NCBI RefSeq assembly: GCF_002428305.1
Contig: NZ_DIVJ01000044.1
Span: forward strand, 5,883-69,882
Length of the DNA: 64,000 nt
Direction: 5' to 3'
Origin: Flavobacterium sp. UBA6135
Lineage (GTDB): Bacteria; Bacteroidota; Bacteroidia; Flavobacteriales; Flavobacteriaceae
The notes below the pieces were generated by a model, which worked only from the letters and a program-made list of their open reading frames with translations, did not search any database and was not told the DNA's origin. Positions 44,765 through 51,903 of this stretch are shown piece after piece (the first letter of the stretch is position 1; each line of letters begins with the position of its first letter). Position numbers and translations under genes: made by a program.

Positions 44765-45215
44765 ATACCAAGAAATTGATAATGCGTTTGATGATTTGTT
44801 TAAAGAACTGGAAAATAATTTTGAAGTAGATGCTAAAGTGATTGCTTCAAGGTTTTTAAATGAAGTAAAAGATATAGCTGAGATTAGAAAAATTAACCGA
44901 AAGAAATTAGCTGAAATGATTGGCACTTCTCCGAGTTATTTAACTCAATTATATAGAGGAACTAAATTAATGAACTTAATAACTTTGGCGAAATTAAAAA
45001 AAGCTCTTGATTTAGAAATTGAAATCAAAGTAACAAACAATATTTATTCATTTGAAGTAGCGGACAACAAATTTGAAAAATTTTATTCTACTCACAAATG
45101 TTTAGATAAAGAAATAACATGGGGTGTTATTAAGAATTTTAATACTGAAAGCACATCAAATGATAATGTTTATGTCAATGATAATATCAATGATAACAAT
45201 ATAAAATTTGCGTAA
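44739..45215 (+). CDS. HTH (Xre-type) antitoxin with C-terminal tail
   Basis: 158 residues from the ATG at 44739, which overlaps the toxin gene by 26 bases (an ATG at 44721 is an alternative). A helical N-terminus is followed by an Xre/HipB-like HTH (NRKKLAEMIGTSPSYLTQLY, near residue 60, then LMNLITLAKLKKALDLEI). After the HTH comes a tail of about 60 residues, polar and Asn/Asp-rich at the end, the place where chaperone-addiction (ChAD) segments lie in known TAC antitoxins. The stop shares a base with the next ATG (TAATG). Confidence 0.8.
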   Translation: MNTKSLENKYQEIDNAFDDLFKELENNFEVDAKVIASRFLNEVKDIAEIRKINRKKLAEMIGTSPSYLTQLYRGTKLMNLITLAKLKKALDLEIEIKVTNNIYSFEVADNKFEKFYSTHKCLDKEITWGVIKNFNTESTSNDNVYVNDNINDNNIKFA

Positions 45216-45697
45216 TGAAATTTGTAAAATCACAACTTGAATTAGTAGATTTTTTTATTATAAACAACAAATATAAATTTGTTGATCCTTCTACAGACAA
45301 CTTAGATATAAAAAAAACATTTTCTGAATACGAAATTGATATTGATTTTATGCCTAAACTCCACGAGAGTAAAAGGTATTTAATTTATATAAAAATTTCT
45401 ATAAATGAAATAGAAAATCCTTTGCCTGGATATGTGATGTTTATTGAGGGTGTATGTGTGTTTAATTTCAATGAGGATGACAATTTAGAAGAAAATATCA
45501 AAGCAGAATATCTTTGGTCGTCAGGCATAAGTATTGCAATAAATAATTTAAGAAACTTTATATCTTCACAAACTTCATATTTCCCTTTTGGTAAATTCAA
45601 TCTTCCAGCAGTAGATTTGACAAGTTTGATAAATGACAAAAAAGCAATGATGGATATTTCTAAATCAGAAATAATCAAAAAGAAAAAAGCAAAATAA
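45215..45697 (+). CDS. SecB-like chaperone of the toxin-antitoxin-chaperone set
   Basis: A 160-residue protein with the SecB fold pattern: four amphipathic strands (IDIDFMPKL, YLIYIKISINEI, YVMFIEGVCVFNF) followed by a long helix (SSGISIAINNLRNFISSQTS) and the Pro-rich element FGKFNLPAVDLTSLI, equivalent to the SecB LPPINF segment. In TAC systems such as M. tuberculosis HigB1-HigA1-Rv1957, the SecB-like protein protects the antitoxin. Bacteroidota lack canonical SecB in many lineages, so a dedicated chaperone on an element is plausible. Coupled to the HTH gene. Confidence 0.75.
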   Translation: MKFVKSQLELVDFFIINNKYKFVDPSTDNLDIKKTFSEYEIDIDFMPKLHESKRYLIYIKISINEIENPLPGYVMFIEGVCVFNFNEDDNLEENIKAEYLWSSGISIAINNLRNFISSQTSYFPFGKFNLPAVDLTSLINDKKAMMDISKSEIIKKKKAK

Positions 45698-45714
45698 TCA
45701 ACAACATATAAATA

Positions 45715-46251
45715 ATGAAATCAATTAATTTAATTTATTTCTTTTTACTAGCTTCATTTATATCATTAGCTCAAACAAAGAAAGAAACAGAAGAATGGAT
45801 TAATAATAACATTAATTATTATCCTGTGAGTTATGGCAATAACCCAATAAATGTTGTAGAAAAAATAGAGGTTGAAAATGGTGTTTTATATTTTTACCAT
45901 CATTGGCAAAATGACAACACTAATTATTATTCCGGTTCTTGGACAAAAGTAAATATTAAAGACATCATTAGTATCCAATATTCTTATGACAAATCTCCTG
46001 ACCTAGAGAATAAATGGATTAATTTAGTTTTAAATTTTAAAAAAGGTCAAGCTTCAGTAAGAAAAACAAAACATAATTATGATTCAAAAAATCAAAATGA
46101 CTATACTACAGTTCCAGAACAAACAATCATTACGATGCGTTTAAATATTGATTATGAAAAAAGCGGAATGAAACCTAGGATGGAAAAGGCTTTATTACAT
46201 TTAATTAAACAATATGGTGGAAATGCCTCTACTAAAAAAGATCCTTTTTAA
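45715..46251 (+). CDS. Exported protein of unknown function
   Basis: A 178-residue protein with a Sec signal peptide (hydrophobic residues 4-16, cleavage after SLA). The mature part starts with Lys/Glu and has Tyr/Asn-rich strands (NINYYPVSYGNN, LYFYHHWQNDN) and a Lys-rich middle. No family recognised. It follows the SecB-like gene by 17 bases, so it may be cotranscribed with the TAC operon; no functional link is evident. Confidence 0.65.
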   Translation: MKSINLIYFFLLASFISLAQTKKETEEWINNNINYYPVSYGNNPINVVEKIEVENGVLYFYHHWQNDNTNYYSGSWTKVNIKDIISIQYSYDKSPDLENKWINLVLNFKKGQASVRKTKHNYDSKNQNDYTTVPEQTIITMRLNIDYEKSGMKPRMEKALLHLIKQYGGNASTKKDPF

Positions 46252-46292
46252 TCTCCATTACTTTGTTAACTGAAAATAAATATTGGTTCTAA

Positions 46293-46703
46293 TTGCTTCA
46301 ACATTATGACAGTAACAATTATTTTCAAAACGGTTTAACTTTACCTTTTATAATTGGTTCTAGAACTTATATTGAAACAGAAGAAAAATTGCAAACAATA
46401 AGGCAGATAATTGAAGATTTTAAAGATTCAAACTGTTTTATAAATGTTTTAAAATGCGATACTATTGGTACTTATGTTTTTAGAATATCAGAGCCAGAAA
46501 ACGTATCAATATATAGATGTATTGATAACTTTGTAATCATTGATAGTAGTTTTTCTAATTGTACCAACATCAAAGAAATAATTATTGAACTTGAAAGTTT
46601 ATATATGAACTTATTAATCTCAAAAAGTTTTTCTAAAATAGGTTCAGAATGGTCTGGGTTTAATTTAAAAATAGATGTTCCTCGATTTAAAGAAATAAAA
46701 TAA
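46293..46703 (+). CDS. Hypothetical protein with non-ATG start
   Basis: A 136-residue frame that opens right after an in-frame stop; the only possible start near it is TTG at 46293 (an ATG at 46305 is in another frame and closes after 10 codons). Codon use is like the neighbours. The product is acidic, with no signal peptide, no membrane segment and no motif I recognise. It could be a degraded gene that has lost its true start. Confidence 0.5.
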   Translation: MLQHYDSNNYFQNGLTLPFIIGSRTYIETEEKLQTIRQIIEDFKDSNCFINVLKCDTIGTYVFRISEPENVSIYRCIDNFVIIDSSFSNCTNIKEIIIELESLYMNLLISKSFSKIGSEWSGFNLKIDVPRFKEIK

Positions 46704-46775
46704 TTTTTTATTGTAAATATTTAATTTTGGTAAAGAAATAAAAGGTAAATAATGAAAATTGTAAAAAGATAATTC

Positions 46776-47150
46776 ATGTCAAATAAACCAACAAATAGCG
46801 AACTAATTCTTGGTATACCAATAAATAAGTATGAACTTCAAAAAGATCATATTGTTCTATATTCTGATAATCAACTTATAGGGTCAATACCTTTTTTAAT
46901 ACTTGGAGATGATACATTAATGTACGATAAGAATGAATCAAATTTAAATAGACTTAGATGGGATTTGATTTACATAAGAAATAAAGAAAAAATTGACAAT
47001 AGAATAAAACATCTTTTTGGAACAGATGAATTAGAAATTACATTAGGTACTTTTAGAAAATTATATGTAAAACAATTGTTTGATAACACTCTAAAACGAG
47101 TAGACTGTCACTACTATGAAAAAGAATGGCAAATAAAAGTAGAACAATAA
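46776..47150 (+). CDS. Hypothetical protein
   Basis: A 124-residue soluble protein from an ATG at 46776. The N-terminal half is beta-like (LILGIPINKYEL, HIVLYSDNQLIGSIPFLILG) and the C-terminal half is helical and charged (NRLRWDLIYIRNKEKIDNRI). No recognised family. It lies between the TAC/secreted group and the AbiF locus. Confidence 0.6.
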   Translation: MSNKPTNSELILGIPINKYELQKDHIVLYSDNQLIGSIPFLILGDDTLMYDKNESNLNRLRWDLIYIRNKEKIDNRIKHLFGTDELEITLGTFRKLYVKQLFDNTLKRVDCHYYEKEWQIKVEQ

Positions 47151-47207
47151 TCATATATTAAAAACAACTTAAAATGTTAATAACTGCTGTTAATTGTTAA
47201 AAAACTT

Positions 47208-47236
47208 GTGCACCTAGTTGTTGTTTAGTATATTTG
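47208..47236 (+). promoter_or_regulatory. Promoter of a small RNA upstream of abiF
   Basis: TTG at 47208-47210 and TATATTTG at 47229-47236, 18 bases apart, match the Bacteroidota promoter pattern. The start site would fall near 47242. Confidence 0.65.
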
Positions 47237-47240
47237 TCCC

Positions 47241-47290
47241 AATCGTACCAGTTGAGCTTCCCATAAGAACAGCCTTCTGGTCTTTTTTTT
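47241..47290 (+). ncRNA. Small RNA gene, probable AbiF-associated antitoxin RNA
   Basis: Between a good promoter and the abiF ATG lies a unit of about 50 nt. It contains arms ACCAG (47247-47251) and CTGGT (47277-47281) closing a 25-nt loop, followed directly by C and eight T, which is a terminator ending 7 bases before the abiF start. So a short transcript should form with no room for a peptide. AbiF-family genes are known to be preceded by a conserved structured RNA, reported as an RNA antitoxin. I have not matched this one to that consensus. Confidence 0.65.
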
Positions 47291-47297
47291 TATATAA

Positions 47298-48197
47298 ATG
47301 GCAAGTAAAGATCCAAAGTCAATAATAGAACAAATTGAATTGCTTAAACAAAGAGGTATGTTGTTTTACAATGAAGAAACAGCACCTCATTTCCTAGAAA
47401 ACATCAGTTATTATCGTTTAAAAGGTTATTGGTGGGAAATGCAGTTCGACAAGATTAATCATATATTTAATGCTGACAGTTACTTTGAAAACGTAATTGA
47501 TTTATATAATTTCGACAGGCATTTACGTTTAATCATGTTTGACGCAATTGAAAGAATTGAGGTTGCTTTGAGAACTAAATTGATTTATCATTTGTCGCTT
47601 TCATTTGGTCCTTTATGGTATTTAAAGTTTGATATTTTTACTGATGGTATTAATCAAATGTCAATAGCTGGTCACCTTAGTAATGAAATTTCTAGAAGTA
47701 AAGAACAATTTATTGTCGAACATAAAAACAATCATAAAAACGAATTACTGGAAGCATGGAAATGCTTAGAGGTGGCCTCAATGGGTTCTTTATCTAAAAT
47801 TTACAAAAATCTTAATCACCAATTGCCGGAAAAATCAACAATTGCTTTACAATTTGGTTTTAATTCTCATAGTGATTTTTCTAGTTTTCTAGAAGCAACA
47901 ACAGTAATTAGAAACGTAATAGCACATCATTCAAGACTTTGGAATAATAATATTACTATTAAATACTTATGGCCAAAAAATCTAAAAAATGCTCCAATAA
48001 CATATGTTCCTGATGAAAACCAAAGAGCGAAACTATTTCCATTGTTCTCTCTTATATTATATACTCTTGAAAAAGTAAGTCCTAATAATTCTATTAAAAA
48101 TAAATTTCTTAATTTATTAGATGAATATCCAAACACACCGATTCACAAAATGGGATTCCCTTTAAATTGGAAAACACAACCAATTTGGACAATTTAG
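47298..48197 (+). CDS. AbiF/AbiD-type abortive infection protein (Abi_2, HEPN)
   Basis: A 299-residue Abi_2 (PF07751) protein. Visible: the N-terminal IEQIELLKQRGMLF block, SYYRLKGYW near residue 38, the first HEPN-like motif region FDAIERIEVALRTKLIYHL near residue 85, and the C-terminal HEPN catalytic motif RNVIAHH (R-x4-H) near 215. These proteins are predicted RNases triggered by phage infection, leading to growth arrest. The gene directly follows a small RNA with terminator, the arrangement of AbiF RNA-antitoxin systems, which have been proposed as ancestors of Cas13. Confidence 0.9.
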   Translation: MASKDPKSIIEQIELLKQRGMLFYNEETAPHFLENISYYRLKGYWWEMQFDKINHIFNADSYFENVIDLYNFDRHLRLIMFDAIERIEVALRTKLIYHLSLSFGPLWYLKFDIFTDGINQMSIAGHLSNEISRSKEQFIVEHKNNHKNELLEAWKCLEVASMGSLSKIYKNLNHQLPEKSTIALQFGFNSHSDFSSFLEATTVIRNVIAHHSRLWNNNITIKYLWPKNLKNAPITYVPDENQRAKLFPLFSLILYTLEKVSPNNSIKNKFLNLLDEYPNTPIHKMGFPLNWKTQPIWTI

Positions 48198-48306
48198 AAA
48201 ATATTTTTTTTAATCAAATAATTAAAAGAACTAAAAAAACTAAAAGAACTCTTTTCTTCCCGGTTTAATGTTTTAGTCCTCCGTTCCCCACCACTGGCCA
48301 ACGCAT

Positions 48307-48373
48307 AAAAGTTTTTGTATGCCCACAAATGTATCTCTTCGAAAGAAAATAATACTCGGCAACAAAAACTTTT
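48307..48373. repeat. Hairpin 1 of the structured tract
   Basis: Arms 48307-48323 and 48358-48373 (AAAAGTTTTTGT-TGCC), 16 pairs with a one-base bulge, 34-nt loop. The loop holds TTCGAAAGAAAA, which recurs at 49250. Confidence 0.8.
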
Positions 48374-48379
48374 CCCAAA

Positions 48380-48475
48380 GCTTCTTTACATAATGTGGCA
48401 TTATAGGGCTATAAAAAAGAATGTATTCCTATTCAAAAGTTGTCATAGCCCTATAATAACATTATGTAAAAAAGC
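48380..48475. repeat. Hairpin 2 of the structured tract
   Basis: Arms 48380-48412 and 48445-48475, about 30 pairs with a small internal loop near the middle (GGC opposite A) and one mismatch at 48384 that is C-A on plus and G-U on minus. Confidence 0.85.
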
Positions 48476-48491
48476 CGCACGGCCACCGCTC

Positions 48492-48575
48492 GAGAGCCCC
48501 GCTCCAGCCACACATTTTTGGCAGATTTCCTCGCTCCACCCTATCTGCCAAAAACACGTGGCTTCGCGGGTCTCA
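48492..48575. repeat. Hairpin 3 of the structured tract (GC-rich)
   Basis: Core arms 48506-48526 and 48543-48563, 21 positions with three adjacent mismatches (ACA against GTG) that all become wobble pairs on minus; outer GAGA and CCCGC blocks extend it to 48492-48575. Confidence 0.85.
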
Positions 48576-48670
48576 CTTTGTCGTTTCTATTGAAAGAACT
48601 TACACATTATAAAGATTTTCTCTTCGTTGCAAATTTTCGTCGTTTGTTTTTATCAGCTTTGTGTTTAAAG

Positions 48671-48778
48671 CGGTAGTATTTGCATTATCTTTTGAAGGTG
48701 CATACGGTTTTCAATATAATATCTCTGCTTACTAAAATGCAACTGCCATCAATCACTATCATGCACCCTCAAAAGATA
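48671..48778. repeat. Hairpin 4 and its leading direct-repeat segment
   Basis: Arms 48686-48703 and 48761-48778, 18 positions with one A-C (plus) or U-G (minus) mismatch. The segment 48671-48703 recurs with few changes at 49001-49033, ahead of hairpin 6. Confidence 0.85.
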
Positions 48779-48788
48779 AAAAAGGCCC

Positions 48789-48980
48789 AGCAAGAGTTTT
48801 GTTTTTTGATTTGCCAGAAAAAGTTGTGGTAATTGTTTTAAGCTTGCTGAAGCCATAATTAGTTTAAAAGTAAATTATCTTAAATTGTAAATCTCAATAA
48901 ATCGGATGTTTGTTGGCTCCAGCAAACTATAAAACAATCAGAAAATTTCAATAAGCAAATCAAAAACCAATACACTTGCT
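48789..48980. repeat. Hairpin 5 of the structured tract (nested)
   Basis: Outer arms 48789-48814 and 48955-48980 (23 of 26 pair). Inner arms 48832-48854 and 48915-48938, with two mismatches that are wobble only on minus and a 2-nt bulge. Confidence 0.8.
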
Positions 48981-49000
48981 TTCGCTACTGCCAACGCACT

Positions 49001-49102
49001 CGGTAAGTATTTGCATTGATTTTTGAAGGTGCTATACTTCTCCGATTCATTTTCTGATTTATTTTGTTTCCAAAAGAAATTTTAAGCACCCTCAAAAATC
49101 AA
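49001..49102. repeat. Hairpin 6, diverged copy of hairpin 4
   Basis: Arms 49016-49033 and 49085-49102, 18 positions with one A-C/U-G mismatch at the same place as in hairpin 4. The loop differs in sequence, so the stem and leader are what is kept. Confidence 0.85.
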
Positions 49103-49211
49103 AACGGAAAACAAGAGTATCAAATTTTGGTTCTAAATAAAAAGCGTAAATATTGTATTGTTTTTTTATTCAGCCCCAAAATTTGATACCCTTGTGGGAA
49201 CAGTCCGTTTT
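49101..49211. repeat. Hairpin 7 of the structured tract
   Basis: Inner arms 49111-49130 and 49176-49195 (ACAAGAGTATCAAATTTTGG with one A-C/U-G mismatch); outer arms AAAACGGA 49101-49108 and TCCGTTTT 49204-49211. It abuts hairpin 6. Confidence 0.85.
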
Positions 49212-49297
49212 CAGTAAACGAAAAATCATTCTAGTAGCAAGTTTCTGCTTCGAAAGAAAAATAAAAAAATAAAAAAAAGATAGCAAAGTTAAGTTCC

Positions 49298-49459
49298 GGG
49301 TTTACAAAAAAGCAAGTTCAAGCCCTTCGGGTTTTTTAAAAAATCTCCACCACCCATACATTTTCATAAGAACGTATCTACCCGAAATAAAATCCCTTCT
49401 CCGATAGGACGTATCTGGGTGGTAGTATTTTTTAAAAAAAACTTGCTTTTTTGAAACCC
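49298..49459. repeat. Hairpin 8 of the structured tract
   Basis: Outer arms 49298-49318 and 49440-49459 (one-base bulge); inner arms 49332-49356 and 49416-49439 (T6A6 block and ACCACCCA). A small CCC-TTC-GGG hairpin plus T6 (49323-49337) lies on the left side, and ACGTATCT occurs twice in the loop. Confidence 0.85.
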
Positions 49460-49515
49460 TCCACTTGACGAGAGTGCTTTCTTTTTTTTCTTTTTTTTTC
49501 TTTTGAAAAAATTTT

Positions 49516-49986
49516 ATGGAAAAAGTGTGTCCAGTTCATAAATCCTTTAAACGCCACGATATGATAAATTTTAAATTAAAACACCACCAAAGCGGAAACA
49601 CCTACAATTTACCTCATTTTTTTATGCTAAACAAAGGAATGAATACAGGTAAACCCCTAACAGAGCCATGTCCGAATTGTTTTGTTATTCAATTTTATTG
49701 CACTTCTGATTTTGAAGATATGGAAGCAATTTGCAAATGTCTTTGGAAGGATAAATTTTGGCATCAATTTTTAATTGGTTCCGTTATTCCATATATCAGA
49801 ATAAGTGATTTTAATAAGAATCTATCGCTCAAATCACATGAAATGATGTTGGACTTGGAGCAGCACAAAAAAGACGTTAAAACCCTTAAAATGCTCCTTG
49901 ATAAAGAAGAACAATTTCAGCAAAACATAAACTTAATCAATGATTTAAGAAGAGTTATTATTCACAGATACTGTAAAAGATTGTGA
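49516..49986 (+). CDS. Conserved element protein, DUF6943-like
   Basis: A 156-residue soluble protein. The N-terminal half has a typical conserved stretch (NFKLKHHQSGNTYNLPHFF, LNKGMNTGKPLTEPCPNCFV with a CPNC pair, and FLIGSVIPYIRISDF near residue 95), followed by a coiled-coil C-terminus. I recall this pattern from DUF6943 proteins of Bacteroidota mobile elements, without known function; the name is from memory and not certain. It starts just right of the hairpin tract. Confidence 0.65.
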   Translation: MEKVCPVHKSFKRHDMINFKLKHHQSGNTYNLPHFFMLNKGMNTGKPLTEPCPNCFVIQFYCTSDFEDMEAICKCLWKDKFWHQFLIGSVIPYIRISDFNKNLSLKSHEMMLDLEQHKKDVKTLKMLLDKEEQFQQNINLINDLRRVIIHRYCKRL

Positions 49987-50040
49987 GCATAGAAATATGC
50001 TCATATTCTTTTTTTATATTTGTTAAAATAATAAAACTTT

Positions 50041-50871
50041 ATGATTAAAGAATATTTGGCTAGGATTTCTACTGACTTAAGTAGGTTTAATCAAACTTTA
50101 TCAAAAACATCTATTTTGATTGATAAGCCTTGGGCATTAGTTGACGACAACAATGAAATTCAAAAACTGATATTCAAAAAAAACAATGAATTAATCTTAT
50201 CCAAAAACGGCAAAGCTGAAGTAGGAAAATGGGAATACTTCCCGGAAGCTAAATCTTTACTTATCGATAGAGGTTCTGATAAAATTTTCTGTAATGAAAT
50301 ATTTATTGACAAAGGGGTAATCATATTAAAACTAGACGGCACTAAAAATGATTTTTTTGCCTTAGCGAATGAAAATGTTGTTCCTAATTTAGACATAATT
50401 AGTTATTTAAATCATTTATTTTACGAAGGCCCAGAACCTCAAAAAAAAATAACAAGAAAATATGAACTTGAAAATGGATTAGAAATTGAAATTCATTCAG
50501 ATGTTTATTTGGAAGGTTTAAGTAATAAAAATATTCTCGTAACTATTGATGAAGATAATGTAAAGAATGGTTTTTATAAAATAAAAAATACTGAAACTAC
50601 TATAGTTGTTAAGGATAGTAAAATAATTGAAACTACTTATGATAAGAAATATATAACGGAAGATGGTGTAACTATTTATGTATTACAACATCATTTTTAT
50701 AGTGTTTCAAAAAATGACTATGTTTTAATAAATTGGCAACTAGCGGAAGATGGCTGCTATTTTTTAAACAAAAACAAAAAAATTTATACTGAAAACGGTT
50801 TGATTAAAAAGATATTAGCGAGACCTACAATTTTTAATTATCCTTTAGGTGATTTTAGAGAAGTTGATTAA
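50041..50871 (+). CDS. Hypothetical protein, beta-rich
   Basis: A 276-residue protein without signal peptide. Residues about 30-110 repeat a pattern of short strands: PWALVDDNNEIQKLIFKKNN, NGKAEVGKWEYFPEAKSLLI, then IILKLDGTKNDFFALANEN. Similar WxY..PEAKSLLI proteins are frequent as hypotheticals in Flavobacterium. The C-terminal half is further strands (YELENGLEIEIHSDVYLEG). No catalytic motif seen. Ends before a bidirectional terminator. Confidence 0.65.
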   Translation: MIKEYLARISTDLSRFNQTLSKTSILIDKPWALVDDNNEIQKLIFKKNNELILSKNGKAEVGKWEYFPEAKSLLIDRGSDKIFCNEIFIDKGVIILKLDGTKNDFFALANENVVPNLDIISYLNHLFYEGPEPQKKITRKYELENGLEIEIHSDVYLEGLSNKNILVTIDEDNVKNGFYKIKNTETTIVVKDSKIIETTYDKKYITEDGVTIYVLQHHFYSVSKNDYVLINWQLAEDGCYFLNKNKKIYTENGLIKKILARPTIFNYPLGDFREVD

Positions 50872-50889
50872 TAAGATATTACTCCTATT

Positions 50890-50922
50890 TAAATCCAATG
50901 TAAGTCCAATATAAGTCCACAT
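50890..50922 (-). repeat. Three tandem 11-bp iterons, inverted relative to the end iterons
   Basis: TAAATCCAATG, TAAGTCCAATA, TAAGTCCACAT. On minus they read ATGTGGACTTA, TATTGGACTTA, CATTGGATTTA, close to the end iteron ATGTGGGCTTA. Possibly binding sites of the integrase or an accessory factor. Confidence 0.65.
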
Positions 50923-50946
50923 TATTAGCAAATCGAAGCAAAAAAT

Positions 50947-50972
50947 AAACCCTCACACAATTGCGAGGGTTT
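50947..50972. terminator. Bidirectional terminator
   Basis: 8-bp stem AAACCCTC/GAGGGTTT with a 10-nt loop, followed by TTTATTTT on plus, between convergent genes ending at 50871 and 51020. Confidence 0.7.
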
Positions 50973-50991
50973 TATTTTGCAAACTGCAAAC

Positions 50992-51007
50992 TTTGCAACG
51001 TTGCAAA
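50992..51007. repeat. 16-bp perfect palindrome TTTGCAACGTTGCAAA
   Basis: A self-complementary sequence with no loop, set among GCAAACT repeats and 12 bases from the stop of the minus-strand gene. It could be a dimer binding site. No partner gene is evident. Confidence 0.7.
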
Positions 51008-51019
51008 CTGATGGTATTT

Positions 51020-51823
51020 TTAGAACAACTCTTGAATTTTCATTGAGTTCCCTTGTTTGAAAATAAAGTATTCAGTTCCAACTTGCTGAGAAAACTCGAT
51101 ACCAATTGAACCCAATACTGCAACAGTTGTTGGTATAGAAGGAGCTCCGGGTAAAGTAGCAGTCAAGGTTATAGGTGCAGTAGTTGCATTTACAGGAATG
51201 TAAGTTGAATACTCAATTTGTGAAGCTTCATTTAATCCTGGGTCTGATGCTTCATAAGCCCCAGTTGCCGAATTATAAACAAAGTCAGATACTAAAGAAA
51301 TAGCATTAATTAATCTGAAGTGTGTTGCACCAGATGGTATATTAATACTATTTAATGGATTAAAAGACGGAATACTTAACTCTGTTTCGTTTCTGTCAAC
51401 ATTTGCAGTTAAAATATAAGGAGCTGCAAAAATACCATTGAATGAAAGGTTGCGATTAAAATCTAATCCTCTCAAATATTGTGGTTGTTGTGAAACTAAA
51501 ACGGCTCTCTGTCCTCTAGCTTCTGAACCATCCTCAATATTGATTTTTTTCATAATAGCTGTCAATCTTCCAGCAAGTCTGCTGTCAGACATTTGACGCA
51601 TTAATGAAGATAAACCAACTCTTACTGACTTTCCAGCCATTGCACAAGCAGCAAACTCCGACATGTTTTCACGTGTTCGAATGAATCCAGGTGCAGTTTT
51701 TACTTGTTCGGCTGTTGGGCCACCAACTAACCCGGCATAAAATCCTTTATTGCCTTTAATCTTGAAGTGTCGAACTTCGCCCAAAGTACCCGTGTACTTT
51801 ATGTGGCCTCTCTGTTTTGCCAT
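51020..51823 (-). CDS. Unknown protein with basic N-terminus
   Basis: A 267-residue protein with no signal peptide. The N-terminus (MAKQRGHIKYTGTLGEVRHF) is basic and Gly-rich; residues 60-110 hold Arg-rich helices (KSVRVGLSSLMRQMSDSRLAGRL); the C-terminal half is strand-rich with many Thr, Pro and Ala (TTAPITLTATLPGAPSIPTTVAVLG). The composition differs from the AT-rich, Lys/Asn-rich proteins beside it and recalls a small structural or surface-assembly protein. The only minus-strand gene in the element. I do not recognise the family. Confidence 0.7.
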   Translation of the reverse strand: MAKQRGHIKYTGTLGEVRHFKIKGNKGFYAGLVGGPTAEQVKTAPGFIRTRENMSEFAACAMAGKSVRVGLSSLMRQMSDSRLAGRLTAIMKKINIEDGSEARGQRAVLVSQQPQYLRGLDFNRNLSFNGIFAAPYILTANVDRNETELSIPSFNPLNSINIPSGATHFRLINAISLVSDFVYNSATGAYEASDPGLNEASQIEYSTYIPVNATTAPITLTATLPGAPSIPTTVAVLGSIGIEFSQQVGTEYFIFKQGNSMKIQELF

Positions 51824-51903
51824 AGCTTTTTATTTTTTTAATTAATAATTCATTTAATTTTTATAAATTTATATCGTAAATATTTGATATACAACACGTT
51901 ATT

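Larger units (their letters stand above)
48198..49515. other. Gene-free 1.3-kb tract of long imperfect hairpins
   Basis: No frame longer than 92 codons fits and none has a plausible start or composition. Instead eight long inverted repeats follow each other from 48307 to 49459, listed separately. In the arms, nine clear transition mismatches all convert to G-U or G-T pairs when the minus strand is folded. Base composition is higher in GC at 48480-48580. Pyrimidine runs (T with C breaks) fill 49480-49505. It is most likely a structured minus-strand RNA or a single-strand DNA signal (origin or transfer). Confidence 0.8.

Noticed and set aside
48315..48593. A 92-codon plus-strand frame in the hairpin tract
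   Set aside because: It spans hairpins 1 to 3, has odd composition (Cys, Pro, His-rich), no promoter at a fitting distance and no recognisable domain; it is best explained by chance in a structured tract.
48307..49459. CRISPR array or integron attC array
   Set aside because: No regularly spaced identical repeats, no cas genes, no integron integrase, and the arms lack a shared core like GTTRRRY; hairpins differ in sequence apart from numbers 4 and 6.
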